A stretch of 28,634 nucleotides of DNA. Origin: Betaproteobacteria bacterium. Lineage in GTDB: Bacteria > Pseudomonadota > Gammaproteobacteria > Burkholderiales > SG8-39. The notes under the pieces were generated by a model. That model was not told the DNA's origin, made no database searches, and was given only the letters and a program-made list of their open reading frames with translations. Positions 8,221-15,424 of this stretch are shown here, one piece after another. The DNA lies in contig SHXF01000053.1 of the NCBI GenBank assembly GCA_009693435.1, forward strand, positions 1 to 28,634, given 5' to 3'. The position numbers were made by a program, and so were the translations under genes. The number at the start of each line of letters is the position of its first letter. Position 1 is the first letter of the stretch.

Positions 8221-8625
8221 ATGGCAAAGCTGCGGCACATGGCGGTAGTCGTGCGCGATCTGGAGCGCGCTGCGCAGTTCTACGAAAGTGTTTTCGAGAT
8301 GCGGCGCGTGGGACGGGAGGATCTGGCAATCGGCTCAGGCATCTACCTGAGCGACGGCGTGATCAACCTTGCGCTGCTCGCCTACAAATCCAAAGAGGCG
8401 TCCGGCTCCGACAACCCGGAGACCCTGGTTGGCGCCCACCATTTCGGGTTTCAGGTGGAGAATCTGGAGGAGGCCCAGAAAAAAATCGAGGCAGCCGGTG
8501 GAAAGTTCTTTTTCGATCTGGGGAAAAGCAAAGAGGACGTCAACTTCGAGAGAAAATTCAAGGATCCCGAGGGCGTCATTTTCGATATATCCGAGAAAGG
8601 CTGGTTGGGGACCGGATCGGTTTGA
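8221..8625 (+). CDS. VOC-family (glyoxalase/bleomycin-resistance fold) protein
   Basis: The 134-residue protein has two beta-alpha-beta-beta-beta modules: LRHMAVVVRDLERAAQFY with His6, then VGAHHFGFQVENLEEAQKKI with His74, ending in FKDPEGVIFDIS. The His6/His74 positions fit metal ligands of vicinal-oxygen-chelate enzymes (lyases, ring-cleavage dioxygenases, epimerases). ATG 8221 follows GAGGAG (8207-8212) with 8-nt spacing. It lies 76 bp after the truncated Bug gene. An AT-rich TATTTAAAAT just upstream could be part of an internal promoter. The reaction is not assignable. Confidence 0.88.
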   Translation: MAKLRHMAVVVRDLERAAQFYESVFEMRRVGREDLAIGSGIYLSDGVINLALLAYKSKEASGSDNPETLVGAHHFGFQVENLEEAQKKIEAAGGKFFFDLGKSKEDVNFERKFKDPEGVIFDISEKGWLGTGSV

Positions 8626-8685
8626 CGAGCGGGCCGATACTACGCACCTTTCCTGCATCTTTCCTCCGAAGCAAGGACACATTCA

Positions 8686-9387
8686 ATGCCAATCTGGGAC
8701 AACACCATTACCGAACGCGACCGGCAAGTCTATGCAACCGCGGGCTACGGCGCGCGCCAGGGCTTGGGCGTGCGGCCGGCGCTGCTGGTGATAGACATGA
8801 CTTATGCGTTCACCGGCGACCGCCGCGAACCGGTGCTCGAATCGTCGAAGCGCTGGCCGAACAGTTGCGGCGAGGCGGCGTTCGATGCGGTCGCGCAGAT
8901 CCGTCGCATGCTGGACGCGGCCCGCGCAAACAAAGTGCCCGTCATCTATACGCGCGGGGAGTTTCTCCCCGGCGGGCCGGAAGCGGGGCGCTGGGCGGGC
9001 AAGGTGTCGCGCATGTTCGACAGCCCGACCGACAGCACCGTTAACGGCGACGAAATCGTCAAGGAAATCGCGCCGCAACCGGGCGACATCGTCATCAAGA
9101 AAGACAAGCCGAGCGCGTTCTTCTGCACGCCGCTCGTGTCCTATCTGGTCGAGCGCGGCATCGACAGCCTGGTGGTTGCCGGCTGCACCACCAGCGGCTG
9201 CGTGCGCGCCTCGGTGATCGACGCGTTTTCCTACAACTACAAGGTCGCGGTGGTCGAAGAGGGCGTGTTCGACCGGGGCGAAGTCACGCACGCGATCAAC
9301 CTCTTCGACATGAACTCCAAATACGCCGACGTGATCGGCATCGAGGCGGCGCTCACGTACCTGAAATCCTGCGCGCCGGCCGCCTAG
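8686..9387 (+). CDS. Isochorismatase-family cysteine hydrolase
   Basis: This 233-residue enzyme carries the Asp-Lys-Cys triad of the isochorismatase-like hydrolases: Asp37 in LLVIDMTYAF, Lys139 in IKKDKPSAFF and Cys172 in TTSGCVRASVIDAF. Length and the N-terminal segment YGARQGLGVRPALLVIDM resemble N-carbamoylsarcosine amidase and maleamate amidohydrolase relatives. An amide-cleaving (deamidating) role is therefore likelier than isochorismate hydrolysis. AAGGA lies about 9 nt before ATG 8686. It is the last gene of the plus-strand run and converges on the alpha/beta hydrolase. Confidence 0.9.
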   Translation: MPIWDNTITERDRQVYATAGYGARQGLGVRPALLVIDMTYAFTGDRREPVLESSKRWPNSCGEAAFDAVAQIRRMLDAARANKVPVIYTRGEFLPGGPEAGRWAGKVSRMFDSPTDSTVNGDEIVKEIAPQPGDIVIKKDKPSAFFCTPLVSYLVERGIDSLVVAGCTTSGCVRASVIDAFSYNYKVAVVEEGVFDRGEVTHAINLFDMNSKYADVIGIEAALTYLKSCAPAA

Positions 9388-9413
9388 CGGTTCTCAGCGG
9401 TTCTCAGCGGTTC
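9387..9413. repeat. 10-bp tandem repeat between convergent genes
   Basis: The unit GCGGTTCTCA occurs twice in a row, followed by a partial third copy (GCGGTTC). It starts at the last base of the cysteine hydrolase stop and contains the stop codon of the converging alpha/beta hydrolase (9404-9406). A different number of copies would change the last residues of the latter only slightly. Confidence 0.85.
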
Positions 9414-10207
9414 GGCGCCGGCAGCAGCCGGTGTGCGCGCAGAAAATCCAGCACCAGCCGGTCGAAGGCGCCCGGCGCCTCCAGCGCGCAAATGTGGCCG
9501 GTGTCGGGTATCTCGTGAAATACCGCGCCATGCACCTTCAGGCTGGCAGCGCGCGTCGTCGCCAGAGCCGGGTCGTGCTGGCCGGCGATATACAGCGCTG
9601 GCACATCGATTCGATGCAGGCGTTCCGTCACCGACCACGCCTTGATGCCGGTAAACATCGCCACCAGCGATTCGCGCCGCAGGCTCCCCGCGCGTTCCAT
9701 GAATGTTTCCATCAGGTACGCGCCCATCGCCGTATCGAAGAATCCCGGCGCGGCGAGGTCCCGCATGTGCTGCGCATAGTATCGGGCGACGTCGCCGCTG
9801 CCGTAACCGCGGATCCGCTCGTCCATGAACGCCGCAATCTCGGGTCCGGACGCGGAACATCCGGCCGCAATCAGCGCGGTCACGCGGCCGGGATGCGATG
9901 CGGCGAACTCCTGTGCGACGCTGCCGCCCACGGACAGCCCGGCCACGATGGCGGCGTCGATTCTCAGGTGGTCGAGGATGCCTGCAACATCATCGCTCAT
10001 GGCGCTGATTGCGCAATCGTCCGGGCGCGCCGAGCGGCCATAACCGCGCAGGTCGATCGCAATGACCTTGAACCAGAGCTGGAAATGCGCCGTCTGGTGG
10101 CGCCACAGCGTGTGATCGAACGGGTTGGGGTGCAGGAAAACCATGGCCGGTCCGCTGCCGGTGGATTCATGGTTGATCGGGACGCCGTTGAGATGGACTA
10201 CGGGCAC
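9404..10207 (-). CDS. Alpha/beta-fold hydrolase (enol-lactonase-like)
   Basis: The 267-residue protein has the complete hydrolase triad: Ser92 in the nucleophile elbow GLSVGG, Asp212 in GQHDPA and His238 in DTGHICALEAP. The oxyanion region is VFLHPNPFDHTLW and the early strand reads VIAIDLRGYGRS. The overall organisation resembles 3-oxoadipate enol-lactonase and related C-C or ester hydrolases of aromatic catabolism. GTG 10207 is preceded by AAGGAG at suitable distance. Downstream it converges on the cysteine hydrolase; upstream lies only an ABC-permease fragment. Substrate unknown. Confidence 0.9.
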   Translation of the reverse strand: MPVVHLNGVPINHESTGSGPAMVFLHPNPFDHTLWRHQTAHFQLWFKVIAIDLRGYGRSARPDDCAISAMSDDVAGILDHLRIDAAIVAGLSVGGSVAQEFAASHPGRVTALIAAGCSASGPEIAAFMDERIRGYGSGDVARYYAQHMRDLAAPGFFDTAMGAYLMETFMERAGSLRRESLVAMFTGIKAWSVTERLHRIDVPALYIAGQHDPALATTRAASLKVHGAVFHEIPDTGHICALEAPGAFDRLVLDFLRAHRLLPAPNR

Positions 10208-10289
10208 GGGCTCACTCCTTGAAGAACGCGCATCGAAGGCACTCTCAGGCGATGCTCTCTGTGTCGCGTACGGGAATCCACAGGCCGAT

Positions 10290-10447
10290 TCAGGCGTAAG
10301 CCCCCGAGATCCGCTCCCAGAATATGATCCGGTTGCGAAGAAAAATCAGTAGCCGATCGAGAATGAAACCGATGATGGAGATGGTCAGCACGCCGGCAAA
10401 GGCTTTGGCGTATTCGAAGGAGGCGGTGGCGTAGGAGATGTAGTAAC
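10290..10447 (-). pseudogene. C-terminal fragment of an ABC-transporter permease (SsuC/TauC-like)
   Basis: About 52 codons remain. They contain the last membrane segment and tail typical of nitrate/sulfonate/taurine-type permeases: AFAGVLTISIIGFILDRLL followed by a basic end (FLRNRIIFWER) and a stop at 10290. The 5' part is cut off exactly at the end of IS copy 1 (10448). The sequence on the far side of the IS belongs to an unrelated MBL-fold gene, so a large deletion or rearrangement accompanied the insertion. Confidence 0.8.
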
Positions 10448-10615
10448 TAAAGTGGACCCCTGAGTCAAGACCATAACTCGCTCGGTTTAAGCTGCACATT
10501 CGACTTCACTTGCAGCTGGACGGCGCTGCCCCGGTTTTGTCCTGCCTTGTCCTGCTTTGCCCTGCTTTGCCCTACTTTGGTCTTTGCTGTTGCTTTTGAT
10601 TTTGCCTTTGCCTTT

Positions 10616-10668
10616 GCGGTGGAGGAACCCCCTGTGAAGCGTAGCGGAACAGGGGGTTCCTCCACCGC
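10616..10668. repeat. REP-like hairpin with 20-bp perfect arms inside IS copy 1
   Basis: The arm at 10616-10635 (GCGGTGGAGGAACCCCCTGT) is the exact reverse complement of 10649-10668, with a 13-nt loop. The same structure is in copy 2 at 14167-14219. Such CCCCCTGT...ACAGGGGG palindromes are typical of dispersed REP-type repeats. Here it lies in the 3' end of orfB, where it encodes EEPPVPLRSTGGSST and extends the transposase. Confidence 0.88.
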
Positions 10669-10948
10669 GCCGCCGTCCGTCCATACTGATGACCACCCCT
10701 TCGCGCTTGAGTACGCCGGTGAACGCCTCGCTGGTGAACTGCGATCCCTGATCGCTGTTGAAGATCTCCGGCTTGCCGTGGGTGTGCAATGCCTCCTCCA
10801 GGCAAGCCACACAGAACACCGACTCCATGCTGTTGCTGATGCGCCAACTGAGCACGCAACGCGAGTACCAGTCGATGATCGCCACCAGGTACGCGAATCC
10901 ATGTGCCAGCCGGATGTAGGTGATGTCGGTGCTCCAGACCTGATTGGG

Positions 10949-10993
10949 CCTGACCACCTTGGGCCTGACCATCTTGGGCCTGACCACCGGGAC
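10949..10993. repeat. 15-bp tandem repeat in orfB, about 3 units (copy 1)
   Basis: The unit CCTGACCACCTTGGG is repeated, with one variant reading CCTGACCATCTTGGG. Each unit encodes five residues (VRPKV/M) just before the catalytic NQVWSTDI segment. Copy 2 of the element has one more unit. Confidence 0.85.
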
Positions 10994-11415
10994 CCCACGA
11001 AGCAGGTAGGGATAGACCTTGTGCTCAGGGTGTGCACCGCTGGTATTGGGCCCCGGCGCCATGCCAGCCAGCCCCATCTGGCGCATCAGGCGTTGTACCC
11101 GCTTGCGATTGACGCCGTGGTCCGCCTCGCCAAGAAATATCACCATCCTGCGGCTCCCATAGAACGGATGCCGGGTGTATTCCTCGTCGATCAGCCCACT
11201 GAGGAGCAGATCGGTTTCGTCGACTTGCACGGGCATCTTGTGGGCATAGACCGTGGCTCGCGATACCCCTGCCAGAACACATTGCCGGATCACCGCCACC
11301 CCATCGCTTGAATCGATCCACCCTTGCCGGGTCATGGCAGGCTGATCCCGGACTTTTTTTTGAGCCAGTCCAGTTCCACCTTGAGCTTGCCAATCTCGCT
11401 GTAGAGCACCTCCGG

Positions 11416-11634
11416 CTACCGGTGCGCGGCAATCATTGGCTTGGGGCGGCGCTTTCCTTCAAACAGCGTTTTAGCTTGCTCCTGAATCTCCTTCTTCCAC
11501 TGTCCGATCTGCACCGGATGAACACCGTACTGCTGCCCAATCTCGTTGATCGTCTTCGCCCCTCGCAAGGCCTCCAAACCAACCTTCGCCTTGAACTCCG
11601 GCGTGTGGACTTTCCGCTTCTTTGAATCACCCAT
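11416..11634 (-). pseudogene. IS3-family OrfA with premature stop (copy 1)
   Basis: OrfA begins MGDSKKRKVHTPEFKAKVG and contains the helix-turn-helix of IS3-type OrfA proteins (INEIGQQYGVHPVQIGQWKK). In copy 2 the frame goes on through HREPELLYSEIGKL, but here GAG is TAG, so it ends after IAAHR. The leucine-zipper-like and frameshift regions are not translated. The A run that precedes orfB is nine A long here, against seven in copy 2. Start ATG 11634 lies after GGGATTAGAAGAA. Confidence 0.85.
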
Positions 11635-11698
11635 TTCTTCTAATCCCTTTTGACAGCGCACAGCTTAAACTGCTGTCTTAAAAACGGGGTCTGCTTTA

Positions 11699-11919
11699 AT
11701 GCGTAGGCACCAGATGTTTGATTGGTTTTCCGGGGTAGCGCTTTCTTGCCGCCTCCATGGCCCAGCTTGATTGTTCGTCGCTCAACGCAGAATCGACCGT
11801 GACCAGGTAATCGCTCATCTGGATGATCATCGAGTTGGCGGTGCTGCCGCGCACATGCTGGATGCGCGGCGACATATCCATCAACCGCCAGCCGGTTCAG
11901 CGAATTCCCATTCAATCAA
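11699..11919 (-). pseudogene. MBL-fold metallohydrolase fragment, frameshifted and cut by the IS
   Basis: The remnant shows the first strands of a metallo-beta-lactamase-fold hydrolase: SPRIQHVRGSTANSMIIQ, DYLVTVDSALSDEQS, then RKRYPGKPIKHLVPTH. It stops at the first His of the expected HxHxDH zinc motif, exactly where IS copy 1 begins. A second frame (IEWEFAEPAGG, from about 11919) joins smoothly if one base is restored near 11884, so there is also a -1 frameshift. It lies 17 bp after the Rieske gene and was probably in its operon. Confidence 0.72.
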
Positions 11920-11936
11920 ACCTTGCGGCGCATCGT

Positions 11937-12959
11937 TCAGGCCGTCGCGCGCTCGCCATTCTGCTCTCGCAGCAGCCGATCGATCATGCGCCGCGCGAGC
12001 ACCACGCCGGAATCCGCATTGTTGTCCAGCATGCGCTGCCCGGGGCGCTCATCGATGTTGCGCTGCTGGCCGTCGATCAGCACCTTGTCTTCGTTGAAGG
12101 TAAGCGCATTCGCGTTCTGGATGTAGTCGGTCATGGCCGTGTCGTCAATCTTGAAGTCGCGCGCGAACGCCCAGAAATGGAACGTGCTCTTCGGCGTTTC
12201 AGGCGTGATGATGTTGATGATGCGCGTGTCGATGCCGCGTTTCTTGTCGCCGGTTCCGGCCGGCACCGCGCCTGCATCGATGATGATGTGGGTGGGCGGT
12301 GTGTATTCGATGCGCTGCCAGCGGTCCACTTTGCCGGTGAAATCGCCGGATTTGCGGTACAGGACCGACGGCTCGGTATCGTTCATCACGCGCTCGACCA
12401 GCACGCGGCCGGCGTCGGAAGTGGTCTTCACCGGCGTCTTCGCGACATCGCCGGTGCCGATGGTTCTCTGGTGAACGAAAGTGGTGTGCGAGAGGTCGAT
12501 GAGATTGTCCAGCAGCAATGCGTAATTGCAGGCGTAGCTGAGGCTGCCGTGCGAATAGGCCCAGTCGGTCGCAACCAGCCAGGGCAGTTCTGGAATCAGG
12601 TCGGGGTTGGCTGCGGCGGGTTCGCCCATCCATATCCAGGCGAAGTTCCAGCGTTCGACCAGCGGATAGGCGTGCACTCTTGCGCGCGGCGGGATGTTCG
12701 CCTGGCCCGGCACTTCGACACACTTCCCGCTGCAGTCGAAGCGCAAGCCGTGGTAGCCGCAGCGCAGGCTTTCGCCTTCCACCGTGCCGCGCGACAACGG
12801 CACCATGCGGTGCGGGCAGCAATCGTCGAACGCCGCAGCCTTGCCACCCGCGGTGCGAAACAGCGCCACGGGCCGATCGAGGATGCGTCGCGCCAAGGGC
12901 TTGCCGGTGATCTCGGACGACCAACCGGCCGCGTACCAGTAGTTGGTGAGGAAGTTCAT
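11937..12959 (-). CDS. Rieske-type aromatic-ring oxygenase, alpha/oxygenase component
   Basis: The 340-residue protein belongs to the vanillate-demethylase (VanA)-like Rieske non-haem iron oxygenases. The 2Fe-2S ligands are Cys48/His50 (CCPHRM) and Cys67/His70 (RCGYHGLRF). The mononuclear iron site is NLIDLSHTTFVH with His158 and His163. I start at ATG 12959 (MNFLTNYWYAAGW, the classic family N terminus), with CGGGAG upstream, rather than at the longer frame to 13022. Such oxygenases need a reductase, and none is encoded in the window. Likely reactions are O-demethylation or ring hydroxylation of an aromatic acid. The gene lies between the two IS copies beside vapBC and may have been carried by them. 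Confidence 0.93.
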   Translation of the reverse strand: MNFLTNYWYAAGWSSEITGKPLARRILDRPVALFRTAGGKAAAFDDCCPHRMVPLSRGTVEGESLRCGYHGLRFDCSGKCVEVPGQANIPPRARVHAYPLVERWNFAWIWMGEPAAANPDLIPELPWLVATDWAYSHGSLSYACNYALLLDNLIDLSHTTFVHQRTIGTGDVAKTPVKTTSDAGRVLVERVMNDTEPSVLYRKSGDFTGKVDRWQRIEYTPPTHIIIDAGAVPAGTGDKKRGIDTRIINIITPETPKSTFHFWAFARDFKIDDTAMTDYIQNANALTFNEDKVLIDGQQRNIDERPGQRMLDNNADSGVVLARRMIDRLLREQNGERATA

Positions 12960-13085
12960 TTGTTTTCTCCCGTTTTCCCTGTGGCAATTGTCGAGTGGCA
13001 CCCCATCGACAGGAAATTCCAACCTGTGTTCTTGACGGCGGCGTGCGAGCGAGGGTGAGGGTTGAAGGCTTCCGACAGCGTCGCT

Positions 13086-13505
13086 TCAAGCGTCCAGCGG
13101 CAGGATCCGGAACTTTTTCCGGTCGCGCGTGCGCAACGCGCGAAAGTGCCTCTCATCCAGGGTCAGCACATCTCTCGCGCGGTGCCGTTCAGCGAGGACG
13201 ACCAGTGACGCATCGGCAAGCCCGATGTGCAGGGTGGGATAACGCTCAAGTATTCTTTTGGCGGCTGCTACGTCCGCCGCGTCAAACGGTTCCAGTTGAT
13301 ATGCTCCTCTGACAACTTCATCGAGAAGCGCCGACTGCGCCGAGGCGCCGATATTCCTTGCGAGCAGGTAATCCAGTTCCGCCAGCACAAAGGGTGACAG
13401 GAGCAGGGGTGGGCTGGCACGGGAGAGCGCATCCGCGCACTGTGCGTGATAACGCTGGCTGGCGTCGACCGCCGAAAGCAGTCCGCTGGTGTCCAGGAGA
13501 ATCAA
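13086..13505 (-). CDS. vapC: PIN-domain toxin (VapC-type ribonuclease)
   Basis: The 139-residue protein has the acidic quartet of PIN nucleases: Asp5 in MILLDTSGLL, Glu43 in LAELDYLLAR, Asp98 in GLADASLVVLAE and Asp117 in LTLDERHF. VapC enzymes cleave RNA, often tRNA, and are held inactive by their antitoxin. The start is TTG 13505, which overlaps the antitoxin TGA in the sequence TTGA, giving tight translational coupling. It follows the antitoxin in the usual order and stands 127 bp upstream of the Rieske gene. Confidence 0.9.
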   Translation of the reverse strand: MILLDTSGLLSAVDASQRYHAQCADALSRASPPLLLSPFVLAELDYLLARNIGASAQSALLDEVVRGAYQLEPFDAADVAAAKRILERYPTLHIGLADASLVVLAERHRARDVLTLDERHFRALRTRDRKKFRILPLDA

Positions 13506-13732
13506 GTCTCTCCGAAGCCGGCAAGGGCTTCGTCCATTCGCTCTGCCAGGCGCGGCTTGCCGCTCTTGAACAAAGGCAGGCGCGGCTGCGGTGGAATGGC
13601 GCGCGCGGTTAGGTCACGAAGCGCTTCACGAATTAGCTCCGCCTCGCTGCAACCGCGCAGCTCCGCGATCTGTGCGAGCGCGCGCTTTAATTCCTCGGGC
13701 ACATAGAGTGTGGTTTTCTGCATGCCATACAT
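13502..13732 (-). CDS. Ribbon-helix-helix antitoxin (VapB/CopG-like)
   Basis: The 76-residue protein starts MYGMQKTTLYVPEELKRA, a beta strand followed by helix as in RHH DNA-binding proteins (LAQIAELRGCSEAELIREAL). The C-terminal part (PPQPRLPLFKSGKPRLAERM) ends MDEALAGFG and is probably the toxin-binding tail. Start may be ATG 13732 or ATG 13723. It overlaps vapC by 4 nt. The pair should autoregulate through the region upstream of 13732, which contains the AT-rich GTACCATATACTGAC stretch. Confidence 0.87.
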   Translation of the reverse strand: MYGMQKTTLYVPEELKRALAQIAELRGCSEAELIREALRDLTARAIPPQPRLPLFKSGKPRLAERMDEALAGFGET

Positions 13733-13838
13733 CGTACCATATACTGACTGAAACTGGCTGGCCCGGGTTGCGCTCGCACGAATCGTCAGTGGACAAAGTT
13801 CGCACTCAAACCCGGGCCGAATATTTACCTTTATCCAG

Positions 13839-14024
13839 TTGTTCACAAGCGCCTTACCTGTCCTCCTGAAGGACGAGGGTCGCATTGAGGCGCTGTTCAC
13901 CCTGAATTTCCTCTCGCTGCTGGTGCAGGCCCTCATCGAGCGCGAGCTACGTCTTGCAATGAAGCGCGAGATAATCAAGGAACTTCCTCTGCACCCCGAG
14001 CAGCGTCAGTGCATCCACCCCACC
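13839..14024 (+). pseudogene. C-terminal fragment of an IS1634-type transposase
   Basis: The plus-strand frame VLLKDEGRIEALFTLNFLSL, LVQALIERELRLAMKRE, ELPLHPEQRQC matches the well-known C-terminal pattern of IS1634-family transposases (RIEAL...LVQALIERELR). No intact N-terminal part exists upstream. The frame is cut at 14024 by the end of IS copy 2. The bases at 13760-13838 may be more of it in a decayed frame. Confidence 0.75.
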
Positions 14025-14166
14025 TAAAGTGGACCCCTGAGTCAAGACAATAACTCGCTCGGTTTAAGCTGCACATTCGACTTCACTTGCAGCTGAACGG
14101 CGCTGCCCCGGTTTTGTCCTGCTTTGCCCTGCTTTGGTCTTTGCTGTTGCTTTTGATTTTGTCTTT

Positions 14167-14219
14167 GCGGTGGAGGAACCCCCTGTGGAGCGTAGCGGAA
14201 CAGGGGGTTCCTCCACCGC
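14167..14219. repeat. REP-like hairpin with 20-bp perfect arms inside IS copy 2
   Basis: Arms 14167-14186 and 14200-14219 are perfect reverse complements with a 13-nt loop (GGAGCGTAGCGGA). It is the counterpart of the hairpin at 10616-10668, with one loop difference (GGAG versus GAAG). The arms are invariant between the copies. Confidence 0.88.
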
Positions 14220-14726
14220 GCGCGGAAATTTGTCCACGATCAGTGCTCCGCCACCGATCGCGGTTCGATACACGACTGACGGCGTTTTGTATTCCAGAGA
14301 CTGGTGAGGACACTCGGCGTTATAGAAGACGAAGTATTCGACCAGACCGACCATCAACTGCCCCATCGTGGCATAGCCCTTCAAATACACGTCCTCATGC
14401 TTGACGTTGCGCCAGAGCCGCTCGACGAATATGTTGTCGAACGCGCGCCCCCGCCCATCCATGCTGATGACCACCCCTTCGCGCTTGAGTACGCCGGAGA
14501 AGGCGTCGCTGGTGAACTGCGATCCCTGATCGCTGTTGAAGATCTCCGGATTGCCGTGGGTGTGCAATGCCTCCTCCAGGCAATCCACACAGAACACCGA
14601 CTCCATACTGTTGCTGATGCGCCAACGGAGAACGCAACGCGAGTACCAGTCGATGATGGCCACCAGGTACGCGAATCCATGTGCCAGCCGGATGTAGGTG
14701 ATGTCGGTGCTCCAGACCTGATTGGA

Positions 14727-14786
14727 CCTGACCACCTTGGGCCTGACCACCTTGGGCCTGACCACCTTGGGCCTGACCACCGGGAC
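14727..14786. repeat. 15-bp tandem repeat in orfB, about 4 units (copy 2)
   Basis: Three exact CCTGACCACCTTGGG units (14727, 14742, 14757) are followed by a fourth that diverges at its end. They encode repeated VRPKV ahead of the catalytic core, one unit more than copy 1. Confidence 0.87.
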
Positions 14787-14905
14787 CCCACGAAGCAGGT
14801 AGGGATAGACCTTGTGCTCAGGGTGTGCACCGCTGGTGTTGGGCCCCGGCCATACCAGCCAGCCCCATCTCGCGCATCAGGCGTTGTACCCGCTTACGAT
14901 TGACG

Positions 14906-15424
14906 CTATGCCCCGCCTCGCCAAGGAATATCACCATCCTGCGGCTCCCATAGAACGGATGCCGGGTGTATTCCTCGTCGATCAGCCCGCTGAGGAGCAG
15001 ATCGGTTTCGTCGACTTGCACGGGCATTTTGTGGGCATAGACCGTGGCTCGCGATACCCCTGCCAGAACACATTGCCGGATCAGCGCCACCCCATCGCCT
15101 GAGTCGATCCACTCTTGCCGGGTCATGGCAGGCTGATCCCGGACTTTTTTTGAGCCAGTCCAGTTCCACCTTGAGCTTGCCAATCTCGCTGTAGAGCAAC
15201 TCCGGCTCCCGGTGCGCGGCAATCATTGGCTTGGGGCCGCGCTTTCCTTCAAACAGCGTTTTGGCTTGCTCCTGAATCTCCTTCTTCCACTGCCCAATCT
15301 GCACCGGATGAACACCGTACTGCTGCCCAATCTCGTTGATCGTCTTCGCCCCTCGCAAGGCCTCCAGACCCACCTTCGCCTTGAACTCCGGCGTGTGGAC
15401 TTTCCGCTTCTTTGAATCACCCAT
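14906..15424 (-). CDS. IS3-family OrfA (copy 2)
   Basis: MGDSKKRKVHTPEFKAKVG starts at ATG 15424. The helix-turn-helix (INEIGQQYGVHPVQIGQWKK) is followed by HREPELLYSEIGKLKVELDW, a zipper-like helix, and LKKSPG at the slippery A run. Functionally OrfA should end near 15150; the formal frame runs on to 14906 in a shadow of orfB. IS3 elements make the OrfAB transposase by -1 frameshifting on such a run. Here it is seven A, which puts orfB in the +1 rather than the -1 frame. Confidence 0.75.
   Translation of the reverse strand: MGDSKKRKVHTPEFKAKVGLEALRGAKTINEIGQQYGVHPVQIGQWKKEIQEQAKTLFEGKRGPKPMIAAHREPELLYSEIGKLKVELDWLKKSPGSACHDPARVDRLRRWGGADPAMCSGRGIASHGLCPQNARASRRNRSAPQRADRRGIHPASVLWEPQDGDIPWRGGA

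Larger units (their letters stand above)
10487..11335 (-). pseudogene. IS3-family transposase OrfB, internally deleted (copy 1)
   Basis: The 5' two thirds read normally: an HTH_21-like segment (HPFYGSRRMVIFLGE, NRKRVQRLMRQMGL), then the rve catalytic core with the first Asp in WSTDITYIRLAHG and the second in IFNSDQGSQFTS. After ISMDGR the frame jumps into sequence from the far 3' end. Compared with copy 2, about 225 bp are missing, including the VERLWR segment that carries the catalytic Glu. The join lies at a shared CGCGC, which suggests microhomology deletion. The shifted tail is Lys/Arg-rich junk. Not functional. Confidence 0.88.
10448..11698 (-). mobile_element. IS3-family insertion sequence, copy 1 (defective)
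   Basis: The element runs from TAAAGTGGACCCC (10448-10460) to its degenerate inverted copy GGGGTCTGCTTTA (11686-11698) and encodes OrfA and OrfB on the minus strand. It is 1251 bp, against 1464 bp for copy 2. It has a nonsense codon in orfA and an internal deletion of about 225 bp in orfB. The outer right inverted repeat has two mismatches. No direct target duplication is visible (flanks TAGTAAC and ATGCGTAG), so the flanks have recombined since insertion. Confidence 0.9.
14064..15126 (-). pseudogene. IS3-family transposase OrfB, 2-bp frameshift (copy 2)
   Basis: The 5' part (MTRQEWIDSGDGVALIRQ, HPFYGSRRMVIFLGE, NRKRVQRLMREMGLAGM) runs out of frame near 14850. The plus strand reads CCCCGGCCATACC here, where copy 1 has CCCCGGCGCCATGCC, a loss of two bases. 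The 3' part is intact from HPEHK onward in the other frame: Asp in WSTDITYIRLAHG, Asp in IFNSDQGSQFTS, Glu in FVERLWRNVKHED, the complete DDE triad. The C terminus carries the REP-encoded VEEPPVPLRSTGGSST and a Lys/Thr/Ala-rich tail. One repair would restore the enzyme. Confidence 0.88.

Noticed and set aside
11823..13058. 411-codon plus-strand frame
   Set aside because: It is the antisense shadow of the Rieske oxygenase, whose cluster and iron ligands are clear on the other strand.
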